Below are positions 28,149 through 36,979 of a stretch of DNA of 64,000 bases, one piece after another (the stretch's first letter is position 1; the number at the start of each line of letters is the position of its first letter). The position numbers were made by a program, and so were the translations under genes. The notes beneath the pieces were generated by a model. That model did not search any database and was not told where the DNA came from. It saw nothing but the letters and a program-made list of their open reading frames with translations. Source of the stretch: Sedimentisphaera salicampi (GTDB lineage: Bacteria > Planctomycetota > Phycisphaerae > Sedimentisphaerales > Sedimentisphaeraceae); the NCBI RefSeq assembly GCF_002117005.1, contig NZ_CP021023.1, positions 62,001-126,000 of the forward strand, given 5' to 3'.

Positions 28149-28300
28149 ATTTGAAAACCTTTGTTTATATATGAAATATTTTATGCGAATGCACTACTGC
28201 TGTCAACGTTGAAAAATTAATATTCGGAGAAGTGATTTAAAACGCTTTTCATTACAGCAGCCGGTTGTCGAAAAAATTGGCAATTCGGTCTGAACGTCTT

Positions 28301-29659
28301 CTACTGTTTTTGAAGTTCGTTTACCTTGTCAATATAGCTTTTCATATTAAATTTGCGTTCCAGCCCTCGGGCGTTCATATACCGAACCGAACCGAATATA
28401 CTGCGTTTTGTCCAAGGCCTGTCGTGATTGCCGAAACACCATGCAACCCCTGCAAAACTGTTTGGATCGTTTCCATCAAGAGAGTAAACGTTATTCAGCC
28501 TCAAAGCCCAGTCGAATGCAGTTTTGGGGTTGTTTGTCCATTCAAGAATCTTTTTGCCCCAGTACATCCGCATATATCCGTGCATTTTGCCTGTGATTAT
28601 CATCTCTTTCTGAGCGGCGTTCCAGTATTTATCGTGTGTACGGGCATTTTCAAGCTCTTCGTATTTGTATACATACTCCCGCTTTGCGGATTTTTGCTCT
28701 TCAAGGGTTTCCCTTGCCCATGCGGGCAAGGCGGAATATCGCCAGAAATTTTCAGTGTACCAGACAAAATTGAATGCGAGCTCCCTTCGTACAAGGATCT
28801 GCTCTAAGAAACCCTCGCAGGGTTTGCCGCTATCTTTTACTTTACGGTAAATAAGATTCGGGCTTATCTGCCCGAATCGAAGATAAGGGCTCAGGCCGGA
28901 CTGAAAATCTGACGCTGGGTCGTTGCGGCTGTTTTCGTAGTTTTCGAGGCGGTTTTCAATGAAATCCGAGAGCCGTTTTATTGCGTGGTTTTCTCCGCCT
29001 GGGTGCAGCCTTTGGCCTATATATTTGAATCCTGCAATCTCTCTAAGGTCAGGGCGTGCATCATGGATTGAGAATTCATCGCTTTTGATATCTAAATCAA
29101 GCGAGCTTTTAACCGGCTCATTTTTTTCGCAGGGTGCGATGAAATTCTCAGCAATCGGTACAATTTTTCTCCTGAGAGTTGCTGCGCTGTATTCTCGTTT
29201 GTTTGAGGCAGTTTCCACAGGCACAATAACATTTGAATCAACCTCGAATACAGGGCATTTGCACCTTCGAGCTATAACGCTCTCCCATCTATTTTCAGTG
29301 TAAGCGTAGCCTCTGTCGAATATTAGCGATTCTGCTTCAGCGCAGTATTGCGGGATGGCTTCTGTAGGTTTGTTCTTTTTGAGGATGAATTTTATATTTC
29401 TCTCTGCCAGTTTTTTTTCTACCTCTTTTAGACCTTCAAGCATAAACCTGTAGCTTCTTCTTCCGCTTTGAGGGAATTTGTCTACAAGGCAGAACATCAC
29501 TATAGCAGGCAGGCCTGCGTTGTTTGCCTTTTCAACTGCAAATTCAAGGGCGGGATTTTCTTCTGTTCTGATAGATGCGTGCATCCAGTAGAGAACATAC
29601 CGCCCGTTTTCGCGGCTTGAGAGGTCGTTTAGTTTTGTTATTCTCTCTTGCTGTGTCAT
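28301..29659 (-). CDS. Class II CPD photolyase (deoxyribodipyrimidine photolyase)
   Basis: A 452-residue photolyase, normal for class II. It repairs cyclobutane pyrimidine dimers with FAD and light. The N-terminal antenna-type domain (about 18-150) begins GRYVLYWMHASIRTEENPAL. The FAD domain (about 215-450) contains SDFQSGLSPYLRFGQISP, ELAFNFVWY, YWNAAQKEMIITGKMHGYMR and RLNNVYSLDGNDPNSFAGVA. The Trp and Asn residues in HDRPWTKRSIFGSVRYM close the domain. It stands alone between the uronate operon and tRNA-Gln. It implies that the organism meets sunlight, as in shallow mats, despite an anaerobic metabolism. Confidence 0.95.
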   Translation of the reverse strand: MTQQERITKLNDLSSRENGRYVLYWMHASIRTEENPALEFAVEKANNAGLPAIVMFCLVDKFPQSGRRSYRFMLEGLKEVEKKLAERNIKFILKKNKPTEAIPQYCAEAESLIFDRGYAYTENRWESVIARRCKCPVFEVDSNVIVPVETASNKREYSAATLRRKIVPIAENFIAPCEKNEPVKSSLDLDIKSDEFSIHDARPDLREIAGFKYIGQRLHPGGENHAIKRLSDFIENRLENYENSRNDPASDFQSGLSPYLRFGQISPNLIYRKVKDSGKPCEGFLEQILVRRELAFNFVWYTENFWRYSALPAWARETLEEQKSAKREYVYKYEELENARTHDKYWNAAQKEMIITGKMHGYMRMYWGKKILEWTNNPKTAFDWALRLNNVYSLDGNDPNSFAGVAWCFGNHDRPWTKRSIFGSVRYMNARGLERKFNMKSYIDKVNELQKQ

Positions 29660-29820
29660 TTTCTATTCAACAAATTATATCTCAGCTTGGAGGCATAACT
29701 GCTAAATATAGGCTCAGCGAAAATATTTTAAAGTTTTTTCCTTACTTGTTTTTTGGTTTTCAGCTTATTGTTCTTGGATATAAATGCAGGTATGTCGGTC
29801 AATAAGTCTTTTGCAGGAAT

Positions 29821-29846
29821 AAAAAAAGCCGGCCTTCAGGCCGGCT
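29821..29846 (-). terminator. Rho-independent terminator after tRNA-Gln
   Basis: AGCCGGCC (29827-29834) and GGCCGGCT (29839-29846) form a perfect 8-pair stem with a 4-base loop. On the minus strand it is followed by a seven-T run. It ends 5 bases from the 3' end of the tRNA. Confidence 0.9.
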
Positions 29847-29851
29847 GATAA

Positions 29852-29922
29852 CTGGGGTACAGGGATTCGAACCCCAACTAACTGAGCCAGAGTCAGTCGT
29901 GCTGCCGTTACACTATACCCCA
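29852..29922 (-). tRNA. tRNA-Gln (CTG)
   Basis: A 71-base tRNA on the minus strand. The acceptor stem TGGGGTA pairs with TACCCCA, with G73 at 29852; U1-A72 is typical of tRNA-Gln. The anticodon stem ACTGA/TCAGT encloses CTCTGGC, so the anticodon is CTG. The T arm contains GGTTCGAATCC. CCA is not encoded. A strong terminator follows at once. Confidence 0.95.
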
Positions 29923-30143
29923 ATCTCTGGAGGCCAGAGAATATATAGAATTGAGCGGACGAATCAAGCAAAATTTTCACATAATTTGAGTTTCTTCAAA
30001 AGAGCAGAGGTTGCCGGAGCTCAATATATTTCAGAACCGGCAAAAAAAATTAAATCAAACTTTCGATAAGAAGGAAAACTTGTAAAATCTTGATAATAAA
30101 TTAAACTTTGGAAACTTAGATAATTATTTTGCAAAGGTGCGGT

Positions 30144-31058
30144 ATGAAACCATCGTTAGTAGTTATGGCAGCAGGTATGGGTTCACGTTACGGCGGTCTC
30201 AAACAGCTTGATTCTGTTGGCCCATCAGGCGAGTCTATAATAGAATATTCACTTTATGACGCAGTAAGGGCTGGTTTTGGTAAGGTCGTTTTTGTTGTGA
30301 GGGAGGAGTTTAAGCAGCTTTTCCACGATAAAATAGGCTCTGTAGTCCAGGATATAAATGGTTTTGATGTTGATTATGCATGTCAGGAGCTTGATGCGAT
30401 GCTGCGCGGAAGGAAAATACCCGAAGGCAGGACAAAGCCTTGGGGCACAGGCCATGCGGTTCTTACAACTAAAGAGCTTATCGATACACCTTTTGCCGTG
30501 ATAAATGCAGACGATTTCTACGGCAAACATGCTTTTGAAGTTATGGCGGGTTTTCTGTCCCAAAACTGCGGCAGCGGAGAATATGCAATGTCTGGATTCT
30601 TGCTGAAAAATACTCTCAGTGAGTACGGCAGCGTTTCAAGAGGCCTTTGCACCACTGATGAAAGGGGCTTTTTGAAGAAGGTGGAGGAATATAAAGAAAT
30701 CTACTGGAAAGACGGTGAGGTTTTCTCGAGTCTGGAAAGCGGTGAAGAAATAAAAATGAACCCGGAAACAATGACGAGCATGAATTTCTGGGGCTTTCAG
30801 CAGGATATATATGAACATCTCGAGCAGCAGTTTCATCAATTTATAGATGAATATGGAAGTGAGCTCAAGAGCGAATTCTTCATCCCGAATGTTGTTGACA
30901 CGCTTATCAGCGAAAACAAGGCCTGCGTAAACGTTCTTCCCACCTCAGGAGAATGGTTCGGTGTAACCTACAAAGAGGATAAACCGCTTGTGAGGAATAA
31001 TATAGCCAAACTTACAGAAAAAGGCATCTATCCGGAAAATTTATGGGAAAAGAAGTAA
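30144..31058 (+). CDS. Sugar nucleotidyltransferase-like protein
   Basis: A 304-residue protein of the NTP-transferase (GT-A-like) family. The nucleotide-binding signature is VVMAAGMGSRYGGLKQ, with the later PWGTGHAVLT and the metal-binding Asp in VINADDFYG. Such enzymes join a sugar phosphate to a nucleotide, or cytidylate a choline-like group. The substrate is not evident. ATG at 30144 is used because AAAGGTG lies just before it; an in-frame TTG at 30129 would add five unlikely residues. Its 3' end overlaps the small Cys-rich gene by 16 bases. Confidence 0.9.
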   Translation: MKPSLVVMAAGMGSRYGGLKQLDSVGPSGESIIEYSLYDAVRAGFGKVVFVVREEFKQLFHDKIGSVVQDINGFDVDYACQELDAMLRGRKIPEGRTKPWGTGHAVLTTKELIDTPFAVINADDFYGKHAFEVMAGFLSQNCGSGEYAMSGFLLKNTLSEYGSVSRGLCTTDERGFLKKVEEYKEIYWKDGEVFSSLESGEEIKMNPETMTSMNFWGFQQDIYEHLEQQFHQFIDEYGSELKSEFFIPNVVDTLISENKACVNVLPTSGEWFGVTYKEDKPLVRNNIAKLTEKGIYPENLWEKK

Positions 31059-31246
31059 CAGAAAATGATAAAAAACTTGCTCAGCACTGCGTAAACTGCA
31101 AAATATGTCAGTACGCCAGAAAAAAGCAGAATGGCGTGATATATTCGCTGGTTAAATTTGGCGAAAAATTCTGCCCGTTCTGCAGAGCTTACGAAAAGGT
31201 GCATGGCAAAAAAGCCTACGAGACTGAAGAGCGAAATAGTAAATAG
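31043..31246 (+). CDS. Small Cys-rich, zinc-ribbon-like protein
   Basis: A 67-residue protein with two Cys clusters: CVNCKICQYARKK (C16, C19, C22) and KFCPFCRAYEK (C44, C47). The spacing could hold one zinc ion as a ribbon. It is basic (many Lys), cytoplasmic and of no family I recognise. It starts inside the last 16 bases of the nucleotidyltransferase gene, so the two are translationally coupled and may act together. Confidence 0.7.
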   Translation: MGKEVTENDKKLAQHCVNCKICQYARKKQNGVIYSLVKFGEKFCPFCRAYEKVHGKKAYETEERNSK

Positions 31247-31335
31247 TGTATTAACAGGCTTGGAGACAGGTCTGCAGGGCTGCGTTGGTTAGGCCGCAGC
31301 AGTATAGTTGGCAGCGTTTTTATAAGGAAAAGATT

Positions 31336-33198
31336 ATGCTGATGGTTACAGATGTTGTAGAAATTGCAGTGATAATGGCCTATCTGGTCATTGTGATTAT
31401 GCTCGGCTGGCTTGGTTACACTAAAACCAAAACCGCCTCGGATTTTATGCTGGCAGGCAGGGGTACTCATCCCTTCGTTATGGCTATGAGCTACGGAGCC
31501 ACATTCATCTCTACAAGCGCAATTGTCGGCTTTGCCGGCGTAGCGGGTATGTTCGGGATGGGGGTGCTTTGGCTGGTATTCCTGAATATATTTGTGGGTA
31601 TATTCATTGCCTTCGTTTTCCTCGGTGAGAGAACTCGTCATATGGGGCACGTTCTCAATGCCCATACCTTCGCAGAGCTGCTCGGCAGGCGGTACAACAG
31701 CAAAGCAGCACAGGTTTTTTCCGGGATTATAATAAGCCTGTTCCTGCCTCTTTATGCAGCGGCGGTTTTTATCGGTGCATGTGAGTTTATAACTGCCCAT
31801 TTCGGCATATCCTATCACCTTGCATTATTGATTTTTGCTGTGATAGTGGCTTCTTATGTGGTAACAGGCGGGCTGAAGGGCGTGATGTACGTTGATGCGA
31901 TGCAGGGAACTATAATGACCGTCTGTATGATAACAATGCTTATCCTCTGCTATAAGATGGTAGGCGGGGTTGCTGAAGGCCATGCCCAGCTTACAGAGAT
32001 GTCTGATCAGGTGTTCGTTGGTTTCAAGGCGATTGGTCATCAGGGCTGGACAGAGATGCCCAAATTCGGCTGGGGAGACAGCCAATATGATCTGTGGTGG
32101 ATTCTTGTATCGAGCATAATCTGCGGAGTAGGTTTCGGCGTGCTTGCACAGCCCCAGCTTACGGTTCGTTTTATGACAGTACGCAGTAAAAGGGAGCTCA
32201 ACAGGGGCGTTCTTATCGGCGGACTGTTCATTCTTCTTATACCAGGCACGGCATACGTTGTGGCAAATATGTCGAACGTTTACTTCAATAAATATGAAAC
32301 TATTACAGGCCAGCTGCTCTCTCGTACTGAAAGGGCGGATGTTATAGCGAAGAAAACAAGGGATGTGGAAAAAACGATTCCCTGCAGCCTCCTCCATATT
32401 GATGAAGACGGTGATAAAAAAGCGGATTTCCATGTTATTGAGAAAGGTCTCGGGAAGGCCTCTGCAATAATGCCGAAGGCGGAAGTAACCGAAATGGAAA
32501 ACGGTATGATTCAGGTTAAGCCGCGCGGAACCGCCTTTAAACGTGCCCTCACGCAGACAAGAAACGGCCGCTGGATGCTGAATGCAGACAGCGTAATACC
32601 TAATTATATCCGCTCAGCGATGCCCACGTGGTTTTCTCTGCTTTTCCTTATTACACTGCTCTCAGCGGGTATGAGTACGCTCTCAAGCCAGTTCCATACG
32701 CTTGGAAGTACATTTGCGCATGATGTATTCCGAAAGCTTAGAAACAAAGAAACCAGCAGTGTAAAGGTTACAAGGACTAGCATACTTGTAGGCATTATAA
32801 TCGCTATGATGCTCAGCCTGTATGCAAGAGGCGGGTTTATCGTAGCGAGGGCTACTGCGATTTTCTTCGGCCTTTGCCTCTCCTCGTTTCTGCCTTCGCT
32901 GGTAGGGGGGCTGTTTTTCCGCAGAATGACAAAGCCCGCTGCTCTGAGCTCTATGGCCGCCGGCTTCGGCGTTACTGTATTCTGGCTTCTTTTCGTTAAG
33001 GCCAAGGAGGCCGGAGCGATAGGCCTTGTTCAGCACATCACAGGCGGCGAATCTTCCATACTCGCAGGCTATCCAAACTGGCCTAATGTGGATCCGTGCT
33101 TTGTTGCTCTGCCGATCTCAGTGATCACTGCTGTAGTTGTGGCAGCATTCACAAAGGCGCATACAAGCGAAGAGCTCGAAAAGTGCTTTGCAGGATAG
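31336..33198 (+). CDS. Sodium:solute symporter (SSS family), copy 1
   Basis: A 620-residue membrane transporter with about 13 helices. It starts MLMVTDVVEIAVIMAYLVIV and has the SSS features GRGTHPFVMAMSYGATFIST and VVTGGLKGVMYVDAMQG (the GGLKAV-like sodium solute signature). Substrates of the family are sugars, sugar acids, amino acids and others; none is shown here. A soluble insertion of about 113 residues (315-428) interrupts the helices and contains IDEDGDKKADF, with Asp at 356, 358, 360 and 364 as in a calcium loop. ATG 31336 is chosen for AAGGAAA upstream and because it matches copy 2 exactly. Copy 2 follows 159 bases later. Confidence 0.93.
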   Translation: MLMVTDVVEIAVIMAYLVIVIMLGWLGYTKTKTASDFMLAGRGTHPFVMAMSYGATFISTSAIVGFAGVAGMFGMGVLWLVFLNIFVGIFIAFVFLGERTRHMGHVLNAHTFAELLGRRYNSKAAQVFSGIIISLFLPLYAAAVFIGACEFITAHFGISYHLALLIFAVIVASYVVTGGLKGVMYVDAMQGTIMTVCMITMLILCYKMVGGVAEGHAQLTEMSDQVFVGFKAIGHQGWTEMPKFGWGDSQYDLWWILVSSIICGVGFGVLAQPQLTVRFMTVRSKRELNRGVLIGGLFILLIPGTAYVVANMSNVYFNKYETITGQLLSRTERADVIAKKTRDVEKTIPCSLLHIDEDGDKKADFHVIEKGLGKASAIMPKAEVTEMENGMIQVKPRGTAFKRALTQTRNGRWMLNADSVIPNYIRSAMPTWFSLLFLITLLSAGMSTLSSQFHTLGSTFAHDVFRKLRNKETSSVKVTRTSILVGIIIAMMLSLYARGGFIVARATAIFFGLCLSSFLPSLVGGLFFRRMTKPAALSSMAAGFGVTVFWLLFVKAKEAGAIGLVQHITGGESSILAGYPNWPNVDPCFVALPISVITAVVVAAFTKAHTSEELEKCFAG

Positions 33199-33357
33199 CT
33201 TTTGTGCGGAATATTATAAACTATTGTTGATGATTGAGGTTTAAGCCGCAGAAATTTTTTGTATATCAGAATAGATGTGCCTGCTCAAAAGCGGGCAGGA
33301 ATTGTGCCGGAAACGTTAATGCCGGTCTTATTTTAAGCGTTTTTTAAGGGGAAAATT

Positions 33358-35220
33358 ATGCTGATGGTTACAGACGTTGTTGAAATTGCCGTGATAATGA
33401 CTTATCTGGTTTTGGTTATTATGCTCGGCTGGCTTGGTTACACTAAAACAAAAACTGCTTCGGATTTTATGCTCGCAGGCAGGGGAACTCATCCATTTGT
33501 TATGGCTATGAGTTACGGAGCCACATTCATCTCTACGAGTGCGATTGTAGGCTTTGCAGGTGTTGCCGGAATGTTCGGGATGGGCGTGCTTTGGCTTACG
33601 TTTCTAAATATTTTTGTAGGTATATTTGTAGCTTTCGTTTTTCTCGGCGAGAGAACACGTCATATGGGGCACGTACTCAACGCCCATACCTTCGCTGAGC
33701 TTCTCGGCAGACGATACAGCAGCAAGGCGGCGCAGGTTTTCTCCGGCATTATCATCAGCCTCTTTTTGCCGCTTTATGCCGCTGCGGTTTTTATCGGTGC
33801 ATGCGAGTTTATATCGGCGCATTTCGCAATATCCTACCATCTTGCATTGCTGCTTTTTGCTGTTATTGTAGCCTCATACGTGGTAACGGGAGGCCTCAAG
33901 GGTGTTATGTATGTTGACGCAATGCAGGGAACCATTATGACTGTCTGCATGATCACGCTGCTCATTCTTTGCTACAAGATGGTAGGCGGGATAACAGAGG
34001 GACATACCCAGCTTACCGAGATGTCTGATCAGGTGTTCGTCGGGTTCAAGGCAATTGGCCATCAGGGCTGGACAGAGATGCCCAAATTCGGCTGGGGAGA
34101 CAGCCAGTACGACCTCTGGTGGATTATGGTTTCCAGCATAATCTGCGGCGTAGGTTTCGGCGTGCTTGCACAGCCCCAGCTATCGGTTCGTTTTATGACA
34201 GTACGCAGTAAAAGAGAGCTCAACAGGGGTGTACTTATCGGCGGTTTGTTTATATTGCTCATCCCGGGAACTGCATTTGTTGTGGCCAATCTTTCAAATG
34301 TTTATTTTAATAAATACGAAACAATCACAGGCCAGCTGCTTTCACGTACTGAGAGGGCGGATGTTATAGCGAAGAAAACAAGGGATGTGGAAAAGACTAT
34401 TCCCTGCACCCTTCTGCATATAGATGAAGACGGCGATAAAAAGGCAGATTTCAATGTAATTGAGAAAGGTCTCGGTAAGGCGGCAGCTATTATGCCGAAA
34501 GCGGAAGTAAAAGAGCTCGAAAACGGGTTTATTCAGGTTAAGCCCCGCGGCACCGCTTTCAAACGCGCTCTCACGCAGACTAGGGACGGTCGCTGGATGC
34601 TGAATGCAGACAGCGTAATACCAAACTTCATTCGCTCAGCAATGCCCACATGGTTTTCTCTCCTTTTCCTTATTACATTGCTCTCAGCGGGTATGAGTAC
34701 GCTCTCAAGTCAGTTCCATACGCTTGGAAGTACATTTGCGCATGATGTATTCCGAAAGCTTAGAAACAAAGAAACCAGCAGTGTAAAGGTTACAAGAACA
34801 AGCATTCTGGTGGGCATTATAATTGCTATGATGCTCAGCCTGTATGCAAGAGGCGGGTTTATCGTAGCGAGGGCTACTGCGATTTTCTTCGGCCTTTGCC
34901 TCTCCTCGTTCCTGCCTTCGCTGGTAGGGGGGCTGTTTTTCCGCCGAATGACAAAGCCCGCTGCTCTGAGCTCTATGGCCGCCGGCTTCGGCGTTACTGT
35001 ATTCTGGCTTCTTTTCGTTAAGGCCAAGGAGGCGGGAGCGATAGGCCTTGTTCAGCACATCACAGGCGGCGAATCTTCCATACTCGCAGGCTATCCAAAC
35101 TGGCCTAATGTGGATCCGTGCTTTGTCGCTCTGCCGATCTCAGTGATCACTGCTGTAGTTGTGGCAGCATTCACAAAGGCGCATACAAGCGAAGAGCTCG
35201 AAAGATGTTTTGCGAAATAA
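33358..35220 (+). CDS. Sodium:solute symporter (SSS family), copy 2
   Basis: A 620-residue paralogue of the gene at 31336, colinear without gaps and differing at few residues (for example MTYLVLV for MAYLVIV, FISAHFAIS for FITAHFGIS). It carries the same large soluble insertion with the Asp-rich loop at 356-364. The ATG is preceded by AAGGGGAAA. DNA similarity to copy 1 is patchy: the last 400 bases or so are nearly identical, while upstream parts differ at many third positions, which suggests gene conversion. Substrate preference may differ only through the few changed residues. Confidence 0.93.
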   Translation: MLMVTDVVEIAVIMTYLVLVIMLGWLGYTKTKTASDFMLAGRGTHPFVMAMSYGATFISTSAIVGFAGVAGMFGMGVLWLTFLNIFVGIFVAFVFLGERTRHMGHVLNAHTFAELLGRRYSSKAAQVFSGIIISLFLPLYAAAVFIGACEFISAHFAISYHLALLLFAVIVASYVVTGGLKGVMYVDAMQGTIMTVCMITLLILCYKMVGGITEGHTQLTEMSDQVFVGFKAIGHQGWTEMPKFGWGDSQYDLWWIMVSSIICGVGFGVLAQPQLSVRFMTVRSKRELNRGVLIGGLFILLIPGTAFVVANLSNVYFNKYETITGQLLSRTERADVIAKKTRDVEKTIPCTLLHIDEDGDKKADFNVIEKGLGKAAAIMPKAEVKELENGFIQVKPRGTAFKRALTQTRDGRWMLNADSVIPNFIRSAMPTWFSLLFLITLLSAGMSTLSSQFHTLGSTFAHDVFRKLRNKETSSVKVTRTSILVGIIIAMMLSLYARGGFIVARATAIFFGLCLSSFLPSLVGGLFFRRMTKPAALSSMAAGFGVTVFWLLFVKAKEAGAIGLVQHITGGESSILAGYPNWPNVDPCFVALPISVITAVVVAAFTKAHTSEELERCFAK

Positions 35221-35260
35221 AAGTTATCGCGAAGACGATAAAATGATTTGAAGCTTTTGT

Positions 35261-35291
35261 TCGGGGCGCAGGCTTAAATGCTTCGCCCCGA
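35261..35291. terminator. Hairpin between converging symporter and prfA genes
   Basis: TCGGGGCG (35261-35268) pairs with CGCCCCGA (35284-35291), 8 perfect pairs with a 15-base loop, directly against the prfA stop. Downstream of the stem on the plus strand the DNA is AT-rich (ATTATATATT) but lacks a T run, so termination efficiency is uncertain in either direction. Confidence 0.45.
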
Positions 35292-36377
35292 TTATATATT
35301 ATCGAGCCTTTGCTGCTTATCGTGGGTTTGCAGGGCTTCTACAATCTCGTCTAAGTCGCCCATAATAATTTTATCGAGGTGGTAAAGCGTAAGATTGATT
35401 CGGTGGTCGGTAACTCGGTTTTGCGGGAAGTTGTAAGTTCTTATTCTCTGGGAGCGGTCTCCCGAACCTATCATTGCCTTTCTCTGTGAATCACGTTCAG
35501 CCCTTTCCTGCGAGATGAAGTGTTCATATATACGGCTTTTCAGGATTCGCCAGGCCTTTGCCCTGTTTTTATGCTGGCTCTTCTCGTCCCGCATGCTCAC
35601 TGTTATTCCCGTTGGGATGTGCTCGAGCTTGATAGCGCTGTTTATCTTGTTTACGCTCTGCCCGCCCGGGCCGCCTGCCCGGCTCACATGCTCAACTACA
35701 TCACTCTCCTTGATATCCACCTCAATATCTTCAGGCTCGGGCATAATTGCTACAGTAGCAGCGGAGGTGTGAATACGTCCCTGTGTTTCCGTTTCCGGAA
35801 CTCTCTGAACTCTGTGTCCGCCGCCTTCATAACCTAACTGTGCCCAAACGCCCGGACCTTTAATCCCAGCTACTACTTCCTTAATCCCGCCTCTCTCCGA
35901 GCCGGCAAAGGAAATCGTTTCAACTTTCCAGCAGTTTGCTTCTGCGTATCTGGAGTACATTGAGAAAAGATCTTTCGCAAACAGTGCGGCTTCATCCCCG
36001 CCGGTGCCGGGACGTATCTCTAAGATAACAGAGTCGATTGCTGCATCGTCTGCCATCACGAGCTTATCCTTTACTTCCTGAAGAACCTGCTCTTCTCTTT
36101 GTTTGAGTTCTTCAATCTCAGCCTCAGCCATCTCCCGCATCTCGGAGTCCTGTTCGTTTTCGAGAATTTCTTCGGAGCCCTTAATGCCGTTTATACACTC
36201 GTTGTATTCCCTGTACAAACTTACCACAGGCTTCAGTTTGGCCTGCTCCTTTGTAAGAGGGATAAGTTTGGAAGGGTCTGAAGCGATTTCAGGATCCTCA
36301 ATCTGTTTGCCAAGCTCATTAAGACGAGTTTCAAGCTCTGAAAGCTTTTCGAGGAGTCTTGTATTGTCTTCGCTCAT
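35292..36377 (-). CDS. prfA: Peptide chain release factor 1
   Basis: A 361-residue class I release factor. The GGQ motif is at 238-240 in AGGPGGQSVNK and triggers peptide release. The codon-recognition tripeptide is of the PxT type (PET in RVPETETQGRIHTS), which identifies RF1, reading UAA and UAG, rather than RF2. The N-terminal coiled-coil domain is at about 1-105. Length is normal. It lies just downstream of rpmE, a common pairing, though a terminator between them suggests partly separate expression. Confidence 0.97.
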   Translation of the reverse strand: MSEDNTRLLEKLSELETRLNELGKQIEDPEIASDPSKLIPLTKEQAKLKPVVSLYREYNECINGIKGSEEILENEQDSEMREMAEAEIEELKQREEQVLQEVKDKLVMADDAAIDSVILEIRPGTGGDEAALFAKDLFSMYSRYAEANCWKVETISFAGSERGGIKEVVAGIKGPGVWAQLGYEGGGHRVQRVPETETQGRIHTSAATVAIMPEPEDIEVDIKESDVVEHVSRAGGPGGQSVNKINSAIKLEHIPTGITVSMRDEKSQHKNRAKAWRILKSRIYEHFISQERAERDSQRKAMIGSGDRSQRIRTYNFPQNRVTDHRINLTLYHLDKIIMGDLDEIVEALQTHDKQQRLDNI

Positions 36378-36411
36378 TAAAACCTGAATAGATTAACTAA
36401 CTCTTTAATTT

Positions 36412-36447
36412 GAAAAAAATAACGCTGCCTGTGTTAAGGGCAGCGTT
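36412..36447 (-). terminator. Rho-independent terminator after rpmE
   Basis: AACGCTGCC (36421-36429) pairs perfectly with GGCAGCGTT (36439-36447). On the minus strand the stem is followed by ATTTTTTT. It lies 20 bases after the rpmE stop and upstream of prfA. Confidence 0.88.
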
Positions 36448-36467
36448 TGGTAAGCTAAGCTGTTAGG

Positions 36468-36701
36468 CTAATTCTTTTTCTTTTTAACTCTGTCAAGCAT
36501 GCTGTTGCCGTATTTCCTCTGGAAACGCTCAATGCGTCCTGCGGTATCAACAAACTTCTGCTTACCCGTAAAGAACGGGTGGCACATTGAACAAATCTCA
36601 ACATGCACCTCTTTATTAAGAGTGCTGCGGGTTTCAAATGTGTTTCCGCAGCCGCAGTGGACTGTTACCTTGTCGTATTTTGGGTGTATTTTGTCTTTCA
36701 T
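36468..36701 (-). CDS. rpmE: 50S ribosomal protein L31 (zinc-binding type)
   Basis: A 77-residue L31 that starts [20 protein letters not shown]. Four cysteines, C16, C18, C37 and C40 (HCGCG and [14 protein letters not shown]), form the zinc site of the C+ type, so this is not the zinc-free paralogue induced by zinc starvation. GGGAGAG lies before the ATG. The basic tail RVKKKKN is slightly longer than usual. Confidence 0.97.
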   Translation of the reverse strand: MKDKIHPKYDKVTVHCGCGNTFETRSTLNKEVHVEICSMCHPFFTGKQKFVDTAGRIERFQRKYGNSMLDRVKKKKN

Positions 36702-36910
36702 AATATTGCTCTCCCGCCTGTCTTAAGCTATGAGCCAGTAAAATGTTTTTATTTTAATTCGCTGCCGGCAACTATTTGTTCAGCTTTCGACTTGCAAAAC
36801 AATCAGAAAGCAGTAAATTGGGTTTCCGGCAAATTAACGAAAACGTAATTTTATTATTCTAAAAAATATTTTCAAGGAGTATTTTTTACTTTTTCGGGAA
36901 TTTCTTTCTC

Positions 36911-36947
36911 AAAAACAGAAGGCCGCACCTTTAATAGACACGGCCCT
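36911..36947 (-). terminator. Probable terminator of type IV pilus operon
   Basis: AAGGCCG (36919-36925) and CGGCCCT (36941-36947) form 7 pairs with one G-T. On the minus strand this is followed by CTG and five T. It lies 33 bases after the pilT stop, at the end of the pilus cluster. Confidence 0.6.
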
Positions 36948-36979
36948 ATCTGAATTCTCTATCAGATGCAGATGAGAAT

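Noticed and set aside
28149-28300. Possible KdgR-like operator upstream of the IclR gene
   Set aside because: The region has AT-rich near-palindromes but none close enough to a known IclR-family site to claim.
31216-31818. Open frame of 200 codons on the minus strand, with related frames at 31825-32433 and 33604-33840
   Set aside because: All mirror the symporter genes; their similarity to each other only reflects the duplicated coding strand.
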